Shown piece after piece: positions 43,459 to 53,035 of a DNA stretch of 64,000 nt. The stretch's first letter is position 1; every line of letters begins with the position of its first letter. Position numbers and translations under genes: made by a program. Origin of the DNA: Bacteroidales bacterium 52_46 (GTDB taxonomy: Bacteria; Bacteroidota; Bacteroidia; Bacteroidales; Muribaculaceae); contig MNQK01000030.1 of NCBI GenBank assembly GCA_001915385.1, positions 45,225 to 109,224 of the forward strand. Reading direction: 5' to 3'. The notes under the pieces are model-generated. The model did no database searches and was not told where the DNA came from. It saw nothing but the letters and a program-made list of their open reading frames with translations.

Positions 43459-44538
43459 ATGATGAAACGCCTTTTTTTAATTCCTGTGATAGCTCTGTTG
43501 TGTCTTGTGACAATGGGCGCAAAAGAGAAGAAGACTTCGGGCAAACGCCAGGTACAAGTGTATGGTGTGGCTTTCTACAACCTTGAAAACCTGTTTGACA
43601 CCATCAACAACAACGGTAAGTATGACCTTGAATTTTCGCCTGCCGGCGCACGCCAGTGGGACGGCAAGAAATATTGGTCGAAAATCAACAATCTCGCTGA
43701 TGTAATCACGCACATGACATCGCCCACCACTCCCAACGGCCCGGCTGTCATAGGCGTTTCGGAAATCGAGAACAAATCGGTGCTCGACGACCTGGTGAAG
43801 GCTGTCGACGAGAAACTGCAGGCCGAGGGTCGCCAGACATGGAACCTGCAGGTGGTACACCACGACTCTCCCGACCGCCGAGGTGTCGACGTCGGCTGTC
43901 TGTACAATCCGCGCCAGTTCCGCATGCTCGACGTGACGAACACGACGCTGCGCATACCGAACTATGAGTCGTTCCGCACGCGCGACCAGATGTGCGTGAC
44001 GGGAATACTCGGGGGCGACACGGTGTCGGTGATTGTCAACCACTGGCCTTCACGCCTGGGCGGCCAGGAACAGTCGTCGTACCTGCGCGAGGCTGCCGGA
44101 GCGCTTTCTAAGGAGATTGCCGACTCGCTGTGGCGCATACGTCCCAACCAGGGTGTCATCGTGATGGGCGACCTCAACGACGACCCGCAGGACAAATCGT
44201 GCGCGGTGGCACTCGGCGCCAAGAAAGATATTGACGACGTGGCTCCGCACGGGTTCTACAATCCGTGGTGGAAGATACTCGACAAGGGCATAGGCACGCT
44301 TGCCTACAAAGGTCAATGGAACCTGTTCGACCAGATAATAGTAAGCGGCACGCTGCTCAAGCGCAACGGCGCCACGGTGTACTACAACAACGCGAAGGTC
44401 AACAACTTCGATTTCCTGCGCGACACCGAGGGACAGCGCCAGGGCTATCCCCGCCGCACGTTCTCGGCCGGTGTATGGCTCGACGGATACTCCGACCACT
44501 ACCCCACCGAGATTTTCCTCGTGAAGGAACGTAAATGA
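43459..44538 (+). CDS. Secreted endonuclease/exonuclease/phosphatase (EEP) family protein
   Basis: 359 residues. Signal peptide (MKRLFLIPVIALLCLVTM, cleavage near GAKE). EEP-fold motifs: FYNLENLFD near the N-terminus, GVSEIENKS (metal-binding glutamate), VNHWPSRLGG, MGDLNDDP (about 234-241, the D-x-N catalytic pair) and SDHYPTEI (final D-H). Members cleave phosphodiester or phosphate ester bonds; in Bacteroidetes many are exported and uncharacterised. Two ATGs are adjacent; either may start the protein. It lies 51 bp before the fucosidase gene. Confidence 0.88.
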   Translation: MMKRLFLIPVIALLCLVTMGAKEKKTSGKRQVQVYGVAFYNLENLFDTINNNGKYDLEFSPAGARQWDGKKYWSKINNLADVITHMTSPTTPNGPAVIGVSEIENKSVLDDLVKAVDEKLQAEGRQTWNLQVVHHDSPDRRGVDVGCLYNPRQFRMLDVTNTTLRIPNYESFRTRDQMCVTGILGGDTVSVIVNHWPSRLGGQEQSSYLREAAGALSKEIADSLWRIRPNQGVIVMGDLNDDPQDKSCAVALGAKKDIDDVAPHGFYNPWWKILDKGIGTLAYKGQWNLFDQIIVSGTLLKRNGATVYYNNAKVNNFDFLRDTEGQRQGYPRRTFSAGVWLDGYSDHYPTEIFLVKERK

Positions 44539-44589
44539 CAAAGTGCCAACGCACGCCCAACGACAATACACTGACACAGACATAATATC

Positions 44590-45906
44590 ATGAAGAAATA
44601 TATCAAAGCCATTGCGGCGGGACTGATGCTCGGCGCGTCGCTGACCGCAGGAGCGGAAAACGCGTACACTCCGTCGCCCGAAAACATCGAGGCGCGTAAG
44701 CAATTCAGCGACAGCCGTTTCGGCATATTCATACACTGGGGCATATACAGCATGTTCGGTCAGGGTGAATGGTATCTCAACGACGGTATCACCTCGGCCG
44801 AATATGCCAAAGCCGCCCGCGGATTCTATCCGGCCGATTTCAATGCCGCCGAATGGGTGACCGCCATAAAGAATTCGGGTGCAAAATATATAACTATCAC
44901 GAGCCGTCACCACGACGGTTTCGCGATGTGGGGCACTCACCAATCGAAATTCAACATTGTGGACGGGACGCCCTTCGGCCGCGACATCATCAAGGAGCTT
45001 GCCGACGAATGCGGGCGCCAGGGCATCACGCTCAATCTCTACTATTCGCATCTCGACTGGAGCCACCCGGCCTATCCCCGCGGGTGGACAGGCGAGCGCA
45101 CCGGCCGCGACCCCAAACTATACGACTGGCCGACATACTACAAATTCATGAACGACCAGCTGACCGAACTGCTGACCGGCTACGGCCCCATCGGGGCAAT
45201 ATGGTTTGACGGTATGTGGGACCATGACCCCGACAAAGAGCAGTTTGACTGGAATCTCAGCGAGCAGTACGCGCTCATACACTCGCTCCAGCCCGCCTGC
45301 CTGATAGGAAACAACCACCACAAGGCTGCGTACCCGGGCGAGGATTTCCAGATATTCGAGCGTGACCTTCCGGGAGAGAACACGGCAGGATTTTCGGGCG
45401 GCCAGGAGATAAGCCCGCTGCCACTCGAGACCTGCAATACCGTCAACGGCAACTGGGGGTACAAAGCTATCGACACCGACTACAAGAGCGTGACCGAACT
45501 GGTGCGCTACATAGTAAAAGCATCGGGAATGGGCGCCAACCTTCTGCTCAACATCGGGCCGCAACCGAGCGGGGCGCTTCCCGACGCCGCACTCGACCGC
45601 CTCGCCGGCATCGGAGAGTGGATGAACCGCTACGGGGAAACCATCTACGGCACGACAGCGGGCGACTTTCCGGCTCAGGCATGGGGGACATCGACACGCA
45701 AAGGCAACAAACTGTATGTGCATGTCATGACCGCCGACACCGCCGACATCGAGCTTCCACTGACATGCAAAGTAAAGAAAGCCGTGGTCTACGACAGCCG
45801 CGAACCTGTGAAATTCACCGGCGACCGCAAGGGCGGAAAGGTGACTTTGCATCTGGGACAGATACCACAAGAAACTAATTATATCATAGAACTTGAAACA
45901 AAATGA
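44590..45906 (+). CDS. Alpha-L-fucosidase, glycoside hydrolase family 29
   Basis: 438 residues. Signal peptide MKKYIKAIAAGLMLGASLTAG, so periplasmic or surface. GH29 landmarks: FGIFIHWG (44-51), SRHHDGFAMW (105-114), the nucleophile D207 in IWFDGMWD, and LLNIGPQ near the end of the barrel, followed by a short beta-sandwich domain. The enzyme releases L-fucose from host or dietary glycans, retaining configuration. The stop overlaps the GH13 gene start (ATGA), so both enzymes are made together. Confidence 0.95.
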   Translation: MKKYIKAIAAGLMLGASLTAGAENAYTPSPENIEARKQFSDSRFGIFIHWGIYSMFGQGEWYLNDGITSAEYAKAARGFYPADFNAAEWVTAIKNSGAKYITITSRHHDGFAMWGTHQSKFNIVDGTPFGRDIIKELADECGRQGITLNLYYSHLDWSHPAYPRGWTGERTGRDPKLYDWPTYYKFMNDQLTELLTGYGPIGAIWFDGMWDHDPDKEQFDWNLSEQYALIHSLQPACLIGNNHHKAAYPGEDFQIFERDLPGENTAGFSGGQEISPLPLETCNTVNGNWGYKAIDTDYKSVTELVRYIVKASGMGANLLLNIGPQPSGALPDAALDRLAGIGEWMNRYGETIYGTTAGDFPAQAWGTSTRKGNKLYVHVMTADTADIELPLTCKVKKAVVYDSREPVKFTGDRKGGKVTLHLGQIPQETNYIIELETK

Positions 45907-47288
45907 AACGATTTTCGATTTTTTCGGTGATAGCGGGACTGTTTGGCTCGCTGTTCACCACTCAGGCCGCCGCGCCTACCACTCTGCAACAACCCGACTG
46001 GAGCCGCAATGCCGTCATCTATGAGGTGAACTGGCGCCAGATGACACCCGGAGGCACGCTCCCGGAACTTACCGACCAGCTGCCGCGACTTAAGGATCTG
46101 GGCGTGGACGTGCTGTGGCTGATGCCGATACACCCGATATCGGAGCTTAACCGCAAGGGTGGATTAGGCAGCTATTACGCAGTGAAGGACTACAAGGCCG
46201 TCAATCCCGAGTTAGGCACACTTGAGCAGTTCAAGGACTTTGTAAAGAAAGCTCACAAGCAGGGCTTCAAGGTGATAATCGACTGGGTGCCCAACCATTC
46301 GGGCTGTGACAACGCCTGGGTGAAAGAGCATCCCGACTGGTACGCGCTCGACGAGAACGGCAAGATGTTCGGCCCGTTTGACTGGACCGACGTGTATAAA
46401 TTCGACTACTCCAACCCGGCAATGCGCGCAGGCATGATCGACGCGATGAAATTCTGGCTGACCGAAGCCGACATCGACGGATTCCGCTGCGACGTGGCCA
46501 TGCAGGTGCCTACCGATTTCTGGAACGAGGCGCGCCCGCAGCTCGACGCCGCCAAGGAGGGGGGGATATTCATGCTCGCCGAGGCATCGGAGCCCGACTT
46601 AGTGGAGCATGCGTTCAACATGGCCTACAACTGGCCGATGAAGGATGTGTTCAACGACATCGCCGCCACAGCCGGCCAGCGCACATACGACGACAACAAG
46701 CTCAACACGGCGCATGCCGACGCCATCGACCGCCTGCTCGACAAGCAGGATAAGGAGTTCGCCCAGGATTCATATCTCATGAACATGATTACCAACCATG
46801 ACCTCAACTCATGGGAGGGCACGGAGTTCCAGCGCTTAGGCAACCTTACGAATGCATTCGCCGTGCTGTCATACACGCTTCCCGGCATGCCTCTGATATA
46901 TACGGGACAGGAAACGGGAATGGACCGCGCGTTTGAATTTTTCGTGAAGGACGTGCCTCCCACTTTCGAGCCGCGCAACGAATATTTCACATTCTATCAG
47001 AAGCTGAACGCCCTCAAGCATAACGAGAAGGCTCTGCAGGCAGGCGTGAAGGGGGGCAAGATGCACCGCTACGCCACCACTTCGCCCGACCTTTACATCT
47101 TCTCGCGCTCGGTCGACGGGTCGAACGTGCTTGTAATGGCCAATATCGGCAACAAAGCCGCCGACGTGGTATACACCGGCGAGGCTCCGGCCGCAAGCAC
47201 CTACAATTTCGACTACATGAAGGGAGCGAAGGCCAAACTGCCCACTAAACTGGCTCCGGGCGAGTATTATATATTTATCGGGAAGTAA
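45903..47288 (+). CDS. Secreted alpha-amylase family enzyme (GH13)
   Basis: 461 residues. Signal peptide MKRFSIFSVIAGLFGSLF to about AAA. GH13 regions: DWVPNH (127-132), GFRCDVA with nucleophile D197, the acid/base candidate E227 in MLAEASE, and ITNHDLNSW. The C-terminal beta domain is short. It would hydrolyse alpha-glucans. Four-base overlap with the GH29 gene and closeness to the giant secreted protein downstream suggest a small glycan-use cluster, though no SusCD pair is present here. Confidence 0.93.
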   Translation: MKRFSIFSVIAGLFGSLFTTQAAAPTTLQQPDWSRNAVIYEVNWRQMTPGGTLPELTDQLPRLKDLGVDVLWLMPIHPISELNRKGGLGSYYAVKDYKAVNPELGTLEQFKDFVKKAHKQGFKVIIDWVPNHSGCDNAWVKEHPDWYALDENGKMFGPFDWTDVYKFDYSNPAMRAGMIDAMKFWLTEADIDGFRCDVAMQVPTDFWNEARPQLDAAKEGGIFMLAEASEPDLVEHAFNMAYNWPMKDVFNDIAATAGQRTYDDNKLNTAHADAIDRLLDKQDKEFAQDSYLMNMITNHDLNSWEGTEFQRLGNLTNAFAVLSYTLPGMPLIYTGQETGMDRAFEFFVKDVPPTFEPRNEYFTFYQKLNALKHNEKALQAGVKGGKMHRYATTSPDLYIFSRSVDGSNVLVMANIGNKAADVVYTGEAPAASTYNFDYMKGAKAKLPTKLAPGEYYIFIGK

Positions 47289-47295
47289 GATACCA

Positions 47296-47314
47296 CGGGG
47301 GCGAGACGCCCCCG
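47296..47314. repeat. CGGGGGCG/CGCCCCCG palindrome
   Basis: Perfect 8-bp stem with loop AGA. The same stem, with loop TCT, i.e. in opposite orientation, occurs after the M16 peptidase gene at 61577-61595. A dispersed REP-like hairpin at 3' ends of operons. Confidence 0.8.
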
Positions 47315-47322
47315 CTCCACTC

Positions 47323-47369
47323 AAAACGCGACGATTGCGATATTTTTTTTTCGCTGTCGTCGCGTTTTT
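47323..47369 (+). terminator. Rho-independent terminator after the GH13 gene
   Basis: AAAACGCGACGA (47323-47334) pairs perfectly over 12 bp with TCGTCGCGTTTT (47357-47368); the 22-nt loop contains a T9-10 run, and a T/A-rich stretch follows. Confidence 0.85.
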
Positions 47370-47656
47370 ATATTTTTTATCTTTCCGTACCCCGATAATT
47401 AAAATGTAGTTGATATGTATATCTTAAATTTATGGGGATATAAGCATAAGATTGCCAAATAATTAGAATGCCTTATAAAAGTCGGGTGGAGCGGTGATAT
47501 ATCCGGATATATAGACATCCGCTATCGTCGGGAAACGGTATATTGAGAAAAACAGGTTCTTTACAACGACTACATTATTGGGGAATAACAATATAGTTAA
47601 TATGTTGTAAATATGATAATTATCTACCCCCACCCACTACTTTTTCAACATATCAC

Positions 47657-47688
47657 ATTGGCTGCGCGGGATATGTTGCATATATTTG
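47657..47688 (+). promoter_or_regulatory. Promoter of the giant secreted protein gene
   Basis: ATTG (47657-47660) and TATATTTG (47681-47688) lie 20 bp apart; the -7 box is perfect and the -33 box has one mismatch. The resulting leader is about 200 nt and contains the hairpin at 47821-47850. Confidence 0.6.
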
Positions 47689-47820
47689 CAAATGTATTCA
47701 CGCAATAAAACAAAATATCAAATTTTAATCGGAACACATAGAACAATCCTAATTCCTCTAACCAATCCTTAATCATTACATGAACAAATCTTTTCGTAAA
47801 GATTTGGTAACCGAAAGCAA

Positions 47821-47850
47821 GTGTTGCAGGATTCCATTGTCCTGCAACAC
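47821..47850 (+). promoter_or_regulatory. Perfect 11-bp hairpin in the 5' leader
   Basis: GTGTTGCAGGA (47821-47831) pairs exactly with TCCTGCAACAC (47840-47850) around an 8-nt loop, 43 nt before the start codon. No T run follows, so it is not a typical terminator; it may stabilise the mRNA or act in translation control. Confidence 0.6.
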
Positions 47851-47893
47851 TCTCTCCTAAAAAGCATAGTAAAATATAATAATTATAAAAATC

Positions 47894-50800
47894 ATGAGAA
47901 AGTTTACTCTTTTTTTAGCCTTGTCAATGATAGCCTTCGCGCTTCCCGACAAAGCGAAAGCATGGACCTTCGGCAAAGGGGAAGACCCTTGGAAAATAGA
48001 TTTGATAGTCGATGGAATGCCCGAGATGTCGATGACTTATGACAGTGCAACCGGGATATGGAGTACGCCGGTGTTTACCGCCGGAGGTACATCGTTGCAG
48101 TTTGAGACAGGCGTCTATTACGGAACTCAAGATACAAACTCCGATACGCGCTGGAGTTTTGGCAACAGCAATTGCACTGCGACGCCCGGAGCCGACTGGG
48201 TACTTGCCGAAACAACCGGAAAAGATGATGGCGGCAGGTATAACTTATCGGGATTGAAAGCAGGGGCGAGATACCAGATTGAAATCACCGGAAATGTCAA
48301 AGAAGACGGCAGCAATGATGACGACCACTTCAGATACCGCATCATAGAGCAGTTGCCCGACAATCTGTATCTTTACACCAACAAAGATGCCGGGGAAGGC
48401 AAGGATGTCAGGATGCTGGGTGAGGCTACCAACGACAACGGCATATTCACCTTCAATATGGATCTGGAGCGGGAGACACATCTCTTCGTTTCAAGAAATT
48501 CCGGAGCCACCACATGGGATGAAATGCAGGCTGACTACGGACGTTTCAATCCCGACGGCATCGACATTACGCTCCCCGCAAAGGATACCGGATTCACCGC
48601 AGGCAATAATACAGGCTCATGGTATGTGCCCAATACCGGAAGATATACCATAACGGTGGACTGGAGCAACAGGACTTTGAGCGCCGTAAACAATATCTAT
48701 ATATACAGCAGTGAAGACAGCTGGCATTCACAAAAAGGGAAGGCCACGCCTACGGCGTATGGCAAATATACCTTTACCGTCGACCTGAAAGCGCATGAAT
48801 ATATCGTATTGTCGGAGAAAGACATGGATAAATTCAATGTCGGAGACTACAACTGGACTCCAGGCAATGACAAGGAACTCAAGCAGAACGAGACCACGTC
48901 ATTCAGCTATAACAAAGATGGTGCATGGTACGCCACGAAAGCAGGAAAATACTGCATCGAGGTAGACTGGATGAACAAGACATTCAAGGCGTTTACAGTG
49001 GCAGTGCACATGCCGCTTTCGTCGACCGACTTTGCCGGCGGCAAGAAGCACTACTTCCTGGTGGGCGAACGCATGGGCGAATGGCACCTGCAGCCCGAAT
49101 GGGAATTCAAGGAGGTGAACGGCGAGCTTGTGCTCAACAACCGGTTCATCTACATAGGGGCATTCGCAGTAGGCGTCGTTGACAATTACAATGACTATAT
49201 ACATCATAAATTCACATATTATTGCAATAACCGGACGTTTGAACCCGACGACTTAACGAACGCCATCGCCATACCGGGCGAGGGAAGAGTGTACGACCAG
49301 GCAAAGGGCGCGACACGTTTCAATCCCTCGGATGTATTTTATGCAAATTTTGACAAAACCGGGGACTATTTCACCGGCCGCGGCACATTCATGAGCGAAA
49401 TCAAGGTATCGCTCAACAACGACAAGCTGCCTACGGAGATAACGTTCACCAAAGGTTCGACGGAAGAAGCTGCAAAGCAGCGCGTGTTCACCCTCGTGGG
49501 CAACCAAATCATCAACCAGAACTTCAACAACGACTCTGGCATCGGCAACACTACGATGCACAACCGCGGATATGACGGCTGGTTTGACAGCTGGATACAA
49601 TACGACCAGGCCACGAACAAACCATACGTCGACGGCAACGGCGAATACCTGTACCACACGTCGTTCACGCCCGACTATCTCGCGGCAAGCCCCGTGCAGT
49701 TCAATCTGCGTCTTGCCGACGGCAACGAATTCGCCTACACGTCAAACAATATCAAGTTTGTGGAGTGGAACAACCTGCCCAACCTCGACAGCGACCCGTA
49801 CAAGAGTTACTATGAGTCATTCGGTAAGCGCACGACAATCAGCGACAACGGAGAGCATATATTCGATGACGGATATGACTTCAGACTGCACGTAGAGTGC
49901 AAGACTGACACTGAGGACAACCGCACCACTACCCTTGCTGACGGCTGGAACTGCTATGTGGTACGCGACATGTGGATCGGCGGCGACATCAAGTTCTGGT
50001 CGGGCTGGGGCGGCAACGAAGACGCCACCAACGGCGGCTACAACCACCTTGCCGTATGGCACGGCCCGAACGGCGGCCCTGACATAAACGAAGGATGGAA
50101 ATATCAGGTGAAAGGCTTCGACATCAATGCCGGCGGCCTCGACGCGGTGCTCTACAAGAATGTGGCACGCAGAGGCGCCACCGACTACCGGATTTCGGAG
50201 GACGGCAAGCCCGCATACTTCAACCGCGTGATACTGTGGTTCAACAATACTGCCGGCGTGAACAATTCTTACATACAGTTCATACAGGAATCCGCCGGCC
50301 CCGCCATCTTCGCGCAGACCGTACAGAACGGTGACAAGAAGAACCATATCAGATACGACTGGTACCTCAACAAAGCTCAGAACGAGACAGGCAGTGACGC
50401 CAAAGTGGTATCCTACGAGATAATCCGCTACCGCATTGTCGACGGCAAGCCGCAGTTTACCGGTTACCCGCAGGGACAAAAGGTCGACATCTCCGGCAAG
50501 AATATGACCGTAGGGATGCTCTATGAGGGTGAGGCGGCCAATCATCTTGATGTCACGAGATTCCTTGACAAGGGTATCCTTGATGAGAACGGTTTCGCGC
50601 CGGGTCTCTACGAATATGAGATCTATGTGACCGACGAGCATGGCGGCCGCAAGAAGGCGGTATCCAACCGCGTAGCCATCTACGAGGACGAAACCGTGAC
50701 GCCCAACATCGTGCCGATGCAGCTTGTGGAGCTTCGCGACGGATACACCGACAAGTTCGGTCTGCCGCATGACAGCGCAGCGAAAGCGCTGATGGACGCA

Positions 50801-52741
50801 GGCGCCCCCAAATCAACCGTATCGGGCAAGAAGTATATGACCTACCGCGTGAACGACGGTGACAAATTCTATATAATGGAAGATATCGTTGACGGCGGCA
50901 AGAACATACCGGTCGGAGTTGAAATCATCGACTCGAAGATAGCGCGTGAGTTCCTCAACAACAACCCCGACAAATACTGGTGGACATCAAACTACTACGT
51001 GCGCTGCCTCGACTACAACAGATATGCCGCCATACTTCAGGGTTATAAAGACAACGGAACGATAACCGACGAGTCGATACCCGTGCCGACTCTCACGATA
51101 AAGGAAACCATCAAGTCAGACGCCGGCGAGACGATAAAGGAGATTGAACACGGCACAGCGAGCGAGTTTAAATTCAGCGAACAGCAGACATACTACTCGG
51201 CGATAGTGAAACGCGGCGGCAACCTTGCCGATGCCATATTCGACGTGACGCTCAACTATACCTACCACCCTGTGGCAGGAGGCGAACAACCGGTCACGAC
51301 ACACTCGGCAGCAGGAATCGACCCGGTGACACCTCGCCCGTTCTGGCCCCTGTACCGCTACGTGTACGACCGTAAGACCAACGACCTCGGTACAGATTAC
51401 AAGTGGGGCAAAATCAAAGTGCCCGTGAACAACTGGAACGGCCACGCTTCGACCGGCGATGCAATCCTGGCCGGCGACATGGCGGAAGTGTACGTGCGCC
51501 TCGACGACGGCAAACTTGACACCCGCAACTTCACGCTTCAGGTAGATTTCTACCGGCCTAATGTCGACAAGGAAATATACAGTTATTACGACATAAAGTA
51601 TTATGTCAACATGACCAATACCGATACGGAAATTGACAAAAAGATTCAGGTGCCATTGAAAGTCGAGGCCGTGCTCCACGATGAGGACATAGCAGACACC
51701 GACAAAGATACGCCCAACCGCTACCGCATGGAGTTCAAGGGAATGCACCCGCGCAACGATGTCTATCCCACAGTGGAATTCGTGAAGACCGAATATGTGC
51801 CTAATACTGATGCCGGCACTCAATACAAACCGCAGACCGGCAACTTCGGCAAGATGCTTACCATCAAGGCGGAGCGCACTATGCAGACCCACAACAACGA
51901 TGGAATCACGAACGCACATCTCGGCTACATCCAACGCGAGGACGGCAAATGGGACTGGATGTACAAAGGCCACGAGGACTTCAAGGACCATAACCCGACG
52001 CTGGAGAAGCACGATGACAATGAGTATGAAGACCCGTCGACCTACGATCCGAACAGTGCAAATTACACTCCCATCAAGCCTGTATACTACCTCATCGAAC
52101 TGAATAACGGAATGGGCGACCAGGCCACATACCCGTATCTTGTACCCCACGTCGAAGGTCACCATACGGGTGATACGTTCGACACCGACCATCATGGCCT
52201 CATCACCAACGACACCGACCCGCTGATTGGCACATATATCGCTCAGGATTTCAACTATGAGACCACGCCTAAGATATATGCCACCGCAATCTACATATTC
52301 GAACGCCCGATTACCGGCGCCACATCTACCGACTTCGACGATCTTGAGATAGTATCGCTCAAAGTCAACGATAACGAGACAGTGACGACAAGAGCGGCCA
52401 ATGCTCCCGCCAGCGTGCCGAATAAGATAACGGATAAGGAATTTGCCCTCAACGGCGCCGGAAATATGCCCAATTACTGGGAAGCGCCTGATGGCAAAGT
52501 GCTTGACCTGAGCAAGGCCGACGAGACTACGGGCTACAACGGTTATATCGCGGTGAAAGGTGCCACATACATGGATAAAAACGACGCCATAGTGACCGGA
52601 GTAGAGGACGTGCTCGCCGACATGGAGAATAGCGAGACGGTCTACTACAACCTGCAGGGTGTACGCGTGGAAAATCCGACCGCAACCGGCGTCTATTTCC
52701 GCGTGCAGGGCAACAAAGTGACCAAATTCGTAGTGAAATAA
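47894..52741 (+). CDS. Very large secreted/surface protein with SusE/F-like beta-domains and C-terminal sorting-like tail
   Basis: 1615 residues, not assigned to a known family. Signal peptide MRKFTLFLALSMIAFALP to about KAKA. The first ~400 residues look like three to four beta-sandwich units with the pattern of SusE/SusF-type glycan-binding modules (LYLYTNKDAGEGKDVRMLG; IYIYSSEDSWHSQKG; HYFLVGERMGEWHLQ), aromatic-rich and punctuated by WY-VP-T-GRYTITVDW strands. The middle is rich in D, N, Y and W. The end (ETVYYNLQGVRVENPTATG, then GNKVTKFVVK) resembles C-terminal domains that sort Bacteroidetes proteins to the surface. It follows GH29 and GH13 genes, so a role in binding complex glycans at the surface is plausible but unproven. 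Confidence 0.75.
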   Translation: MRKFTLFLALSMIAFALPDKAKAWTFGKGEDPWKIDLIVDGMPEMSMTYDSATGIWSTPVFTAGGTSLQFETGVYYGTQDTNSDTRWSFGNSNCTATPGADWVLAETTGKDDGGRYNLSGLKAGARYQIEITGNVKEDGSNDDDHFRYRIIEQLPDNLYLYTNKDAGEGKDVRMLGEATNDNGIFTFNMDLERETHLFVSRNSGATTWDEMQADYGRFNPDGIDITLPAKDTGFTAGNNTGSWYVPNTGRYTITVDWSNRTLSAVNNIYIYSSEDSWHSQKGKATPTAYGKYTFTVDLKAHEYIVLSEKDMDKFNVGDYNWTPGNDKELKQNETTSFSYNKDGAWYATKAGKYCIEVDWMNKTFKAFTVAVHMPLSSTDFAGGKKHYFLVGERMGEWHLQPEWEFKEVNGELVLNNRFIYIGAFAVGVVDNYNDYIHHKFTYYCNNRTFEPDDLTNAIAIPGEGRVYDQAKGATRFNPSDVFYANFDKTGDYFTGRGTFMSEIKVSLNNDKLPTEITFTKGSTEEAAKQRVFTLVGNQIINQNFNNDSGIGNTTMHNRGYDGWFDSWIQYDQATNKPYVDGNGEYLYHTSFTPDYLAASPVQFNLRLADGNEFAYTSNNIKFVEWNNLPNLDSDPYKSYYESFGKRTTISDNGEHIFDDGYDFRLHVECKTDTEDNRTTTLADGWNCYVVRDMWIGGDIKFWSGWGGNEDATNGGYNHLAVWHGPNGGPDINEGWKYQVKGFDINAGGLDAVLYKNVARRGATDYRISEDGKPAYFNRVILWFNNTAGVNNSYIQFIQESAGPAIFAQTVQNGDKKNHIRYDWYLNKAQNETGSDAKVVSYEIIRYRIVDGKPQFTGYPQGQKVDISGKNMTVGMLYEGEAANHLDVTRFLDKGILDENGFAPGLYEYEIYVTDEHGGRKKAVSNRVAIYEDETVTPNIVPMQLVELRDGYTDKFGLPHDSAAKALMDAGAPKSTVSGKKYMTYRVNDGDKFYIMEDIVDGGKNIPVGVEIIDSKIAREFLNNNPDKYWWTSNYYVRCLDYNRYAAILQGYKDNGTITDESIPVPTLTIKETIKSDAGETIKEIEHGTASEFKFSEQQTYYSAIVKRGGNLADAIFDVTLNYTYHPVAGGEQPVTTHSAAGIDPVTPRPFWPLYRYVYDRKTNDLGTDYKWGKIKVPVNNWNGHASTGDAILAGDMAEVYVRLDDGKLDTRNFTLQVDFYRPNVDKEIYSYYDIKYYVNMTNTDTEIDKKIQVPLKVEAVLHDEDIADTDKDTPNRYRMEFKGMHPRNDVYPTVEFVKTEYVPNTDAGTQYKPQTGNFGKMLTIKAERTMQTHNNDGITNAHLGYIQREDGKWDWMYKGHEDFKDHNPTLEKHDDNEYEDPSTYDPNSANYTPIKPVYYLIELNNGMGDQATYPYLVPHVEGHHTGDTFDTDHHGLITNDTDPLIGTYIAQDFNYETTPKIYATAIYIFERPITGATSTDFDDLEIVSLKVNDNETVTTRAANAPASVPNKITDKEFALNGAGNMPNYWEAPDGKVLDLSKADETTGYNGYIAVKGATYMDKNDAIVTGVEDVLADMENSETVYYNLQGVRVENPTATGVYFRVQGNKVTKFVVK

Positions 52742-52765
52742 CAATAATTTTTTCTCATGATAGGG

Positions 52766-52801
52766 AAAGCCCCGAAGCATATAGCCGAGGGGCTTTTTTT
52801 A
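52766..52801 (+). terminator. Rho-independent terminator after the giant protein gene
   Basis: AAAGCCCC (52766-52773) pairs with GGGGCTTT (52789-52796), followed by a T run. Confidence 0.9.
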
Positions 52802-52823
52802 TGGGCGATTGGATGGATAGGAG

Positions 52824-52905
52824 GAATAGGGCCAATAGGCCCAATAGGGCTTATCGGGCTTATTGGGCCTAAAGCCTATTGAGCTTATCGGGCCTATCCT
52901 CCAAA
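52824..52905. repeat. GGGCCTATT-type irregular tandem/inverted repeat
   Basis: AATAGGGCC-type and GGGCTTAT-type units alternate about every 10 bp in both orientations (GGGCCAATAGGCCCAATAGG and on to TTGGGCCTAAAGCC). Non-coding; could fold into several alternative hairpins. Function unknown. Confidence 0.65.
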
Positions 52906-52972
52906 GGCGCGGGATAACTAAATTTAGGTAGTTGAGGGGTGATTAGGAGGGTGAATTTACTCAATTTCGGGT

Positions 52973-53004
52973 ATTTCCCGAATATCGGTTATGGGGTAAT
53001 TTTG
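52973..53004 (+). promoter_or_regulatory. Promoter of the TonB receptor operon
   Basis: TTTC (52973-52976) and TAATTTTG (52997-53004), 20 bp apart: perfect -7 box, one mismatch in the -33 box. The start codon is 32 bp downstream. Confidence 0.55.
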
Positions 53005-53035
53005 CAGTATCCAAGAAGATACATTTCTGTGACCG

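Larger units (their letters stand above)
47370..47893. other. Long AT-rich upstream region of the giant secreted protein gene
   Basis: No coding region is supported. The right half holds a promoter (47657-47688) and a strong leader hairpin (47821-47850), both listed separately. The left half shows no clear motif. Confidence 0.6.

Noticed and set aside
51116..52780. 554-codon open frame antisense to the giant secreted protein gene
   Set aside because: It lies wholly opposite a gene with signal peptide and good codon use; its translation is low-complexity V/H/R-rich. Typical shadow frame in GC-rich DNA. The same applies to antisense frames at 36548-37960, 54197-55597 and 27221-28255.
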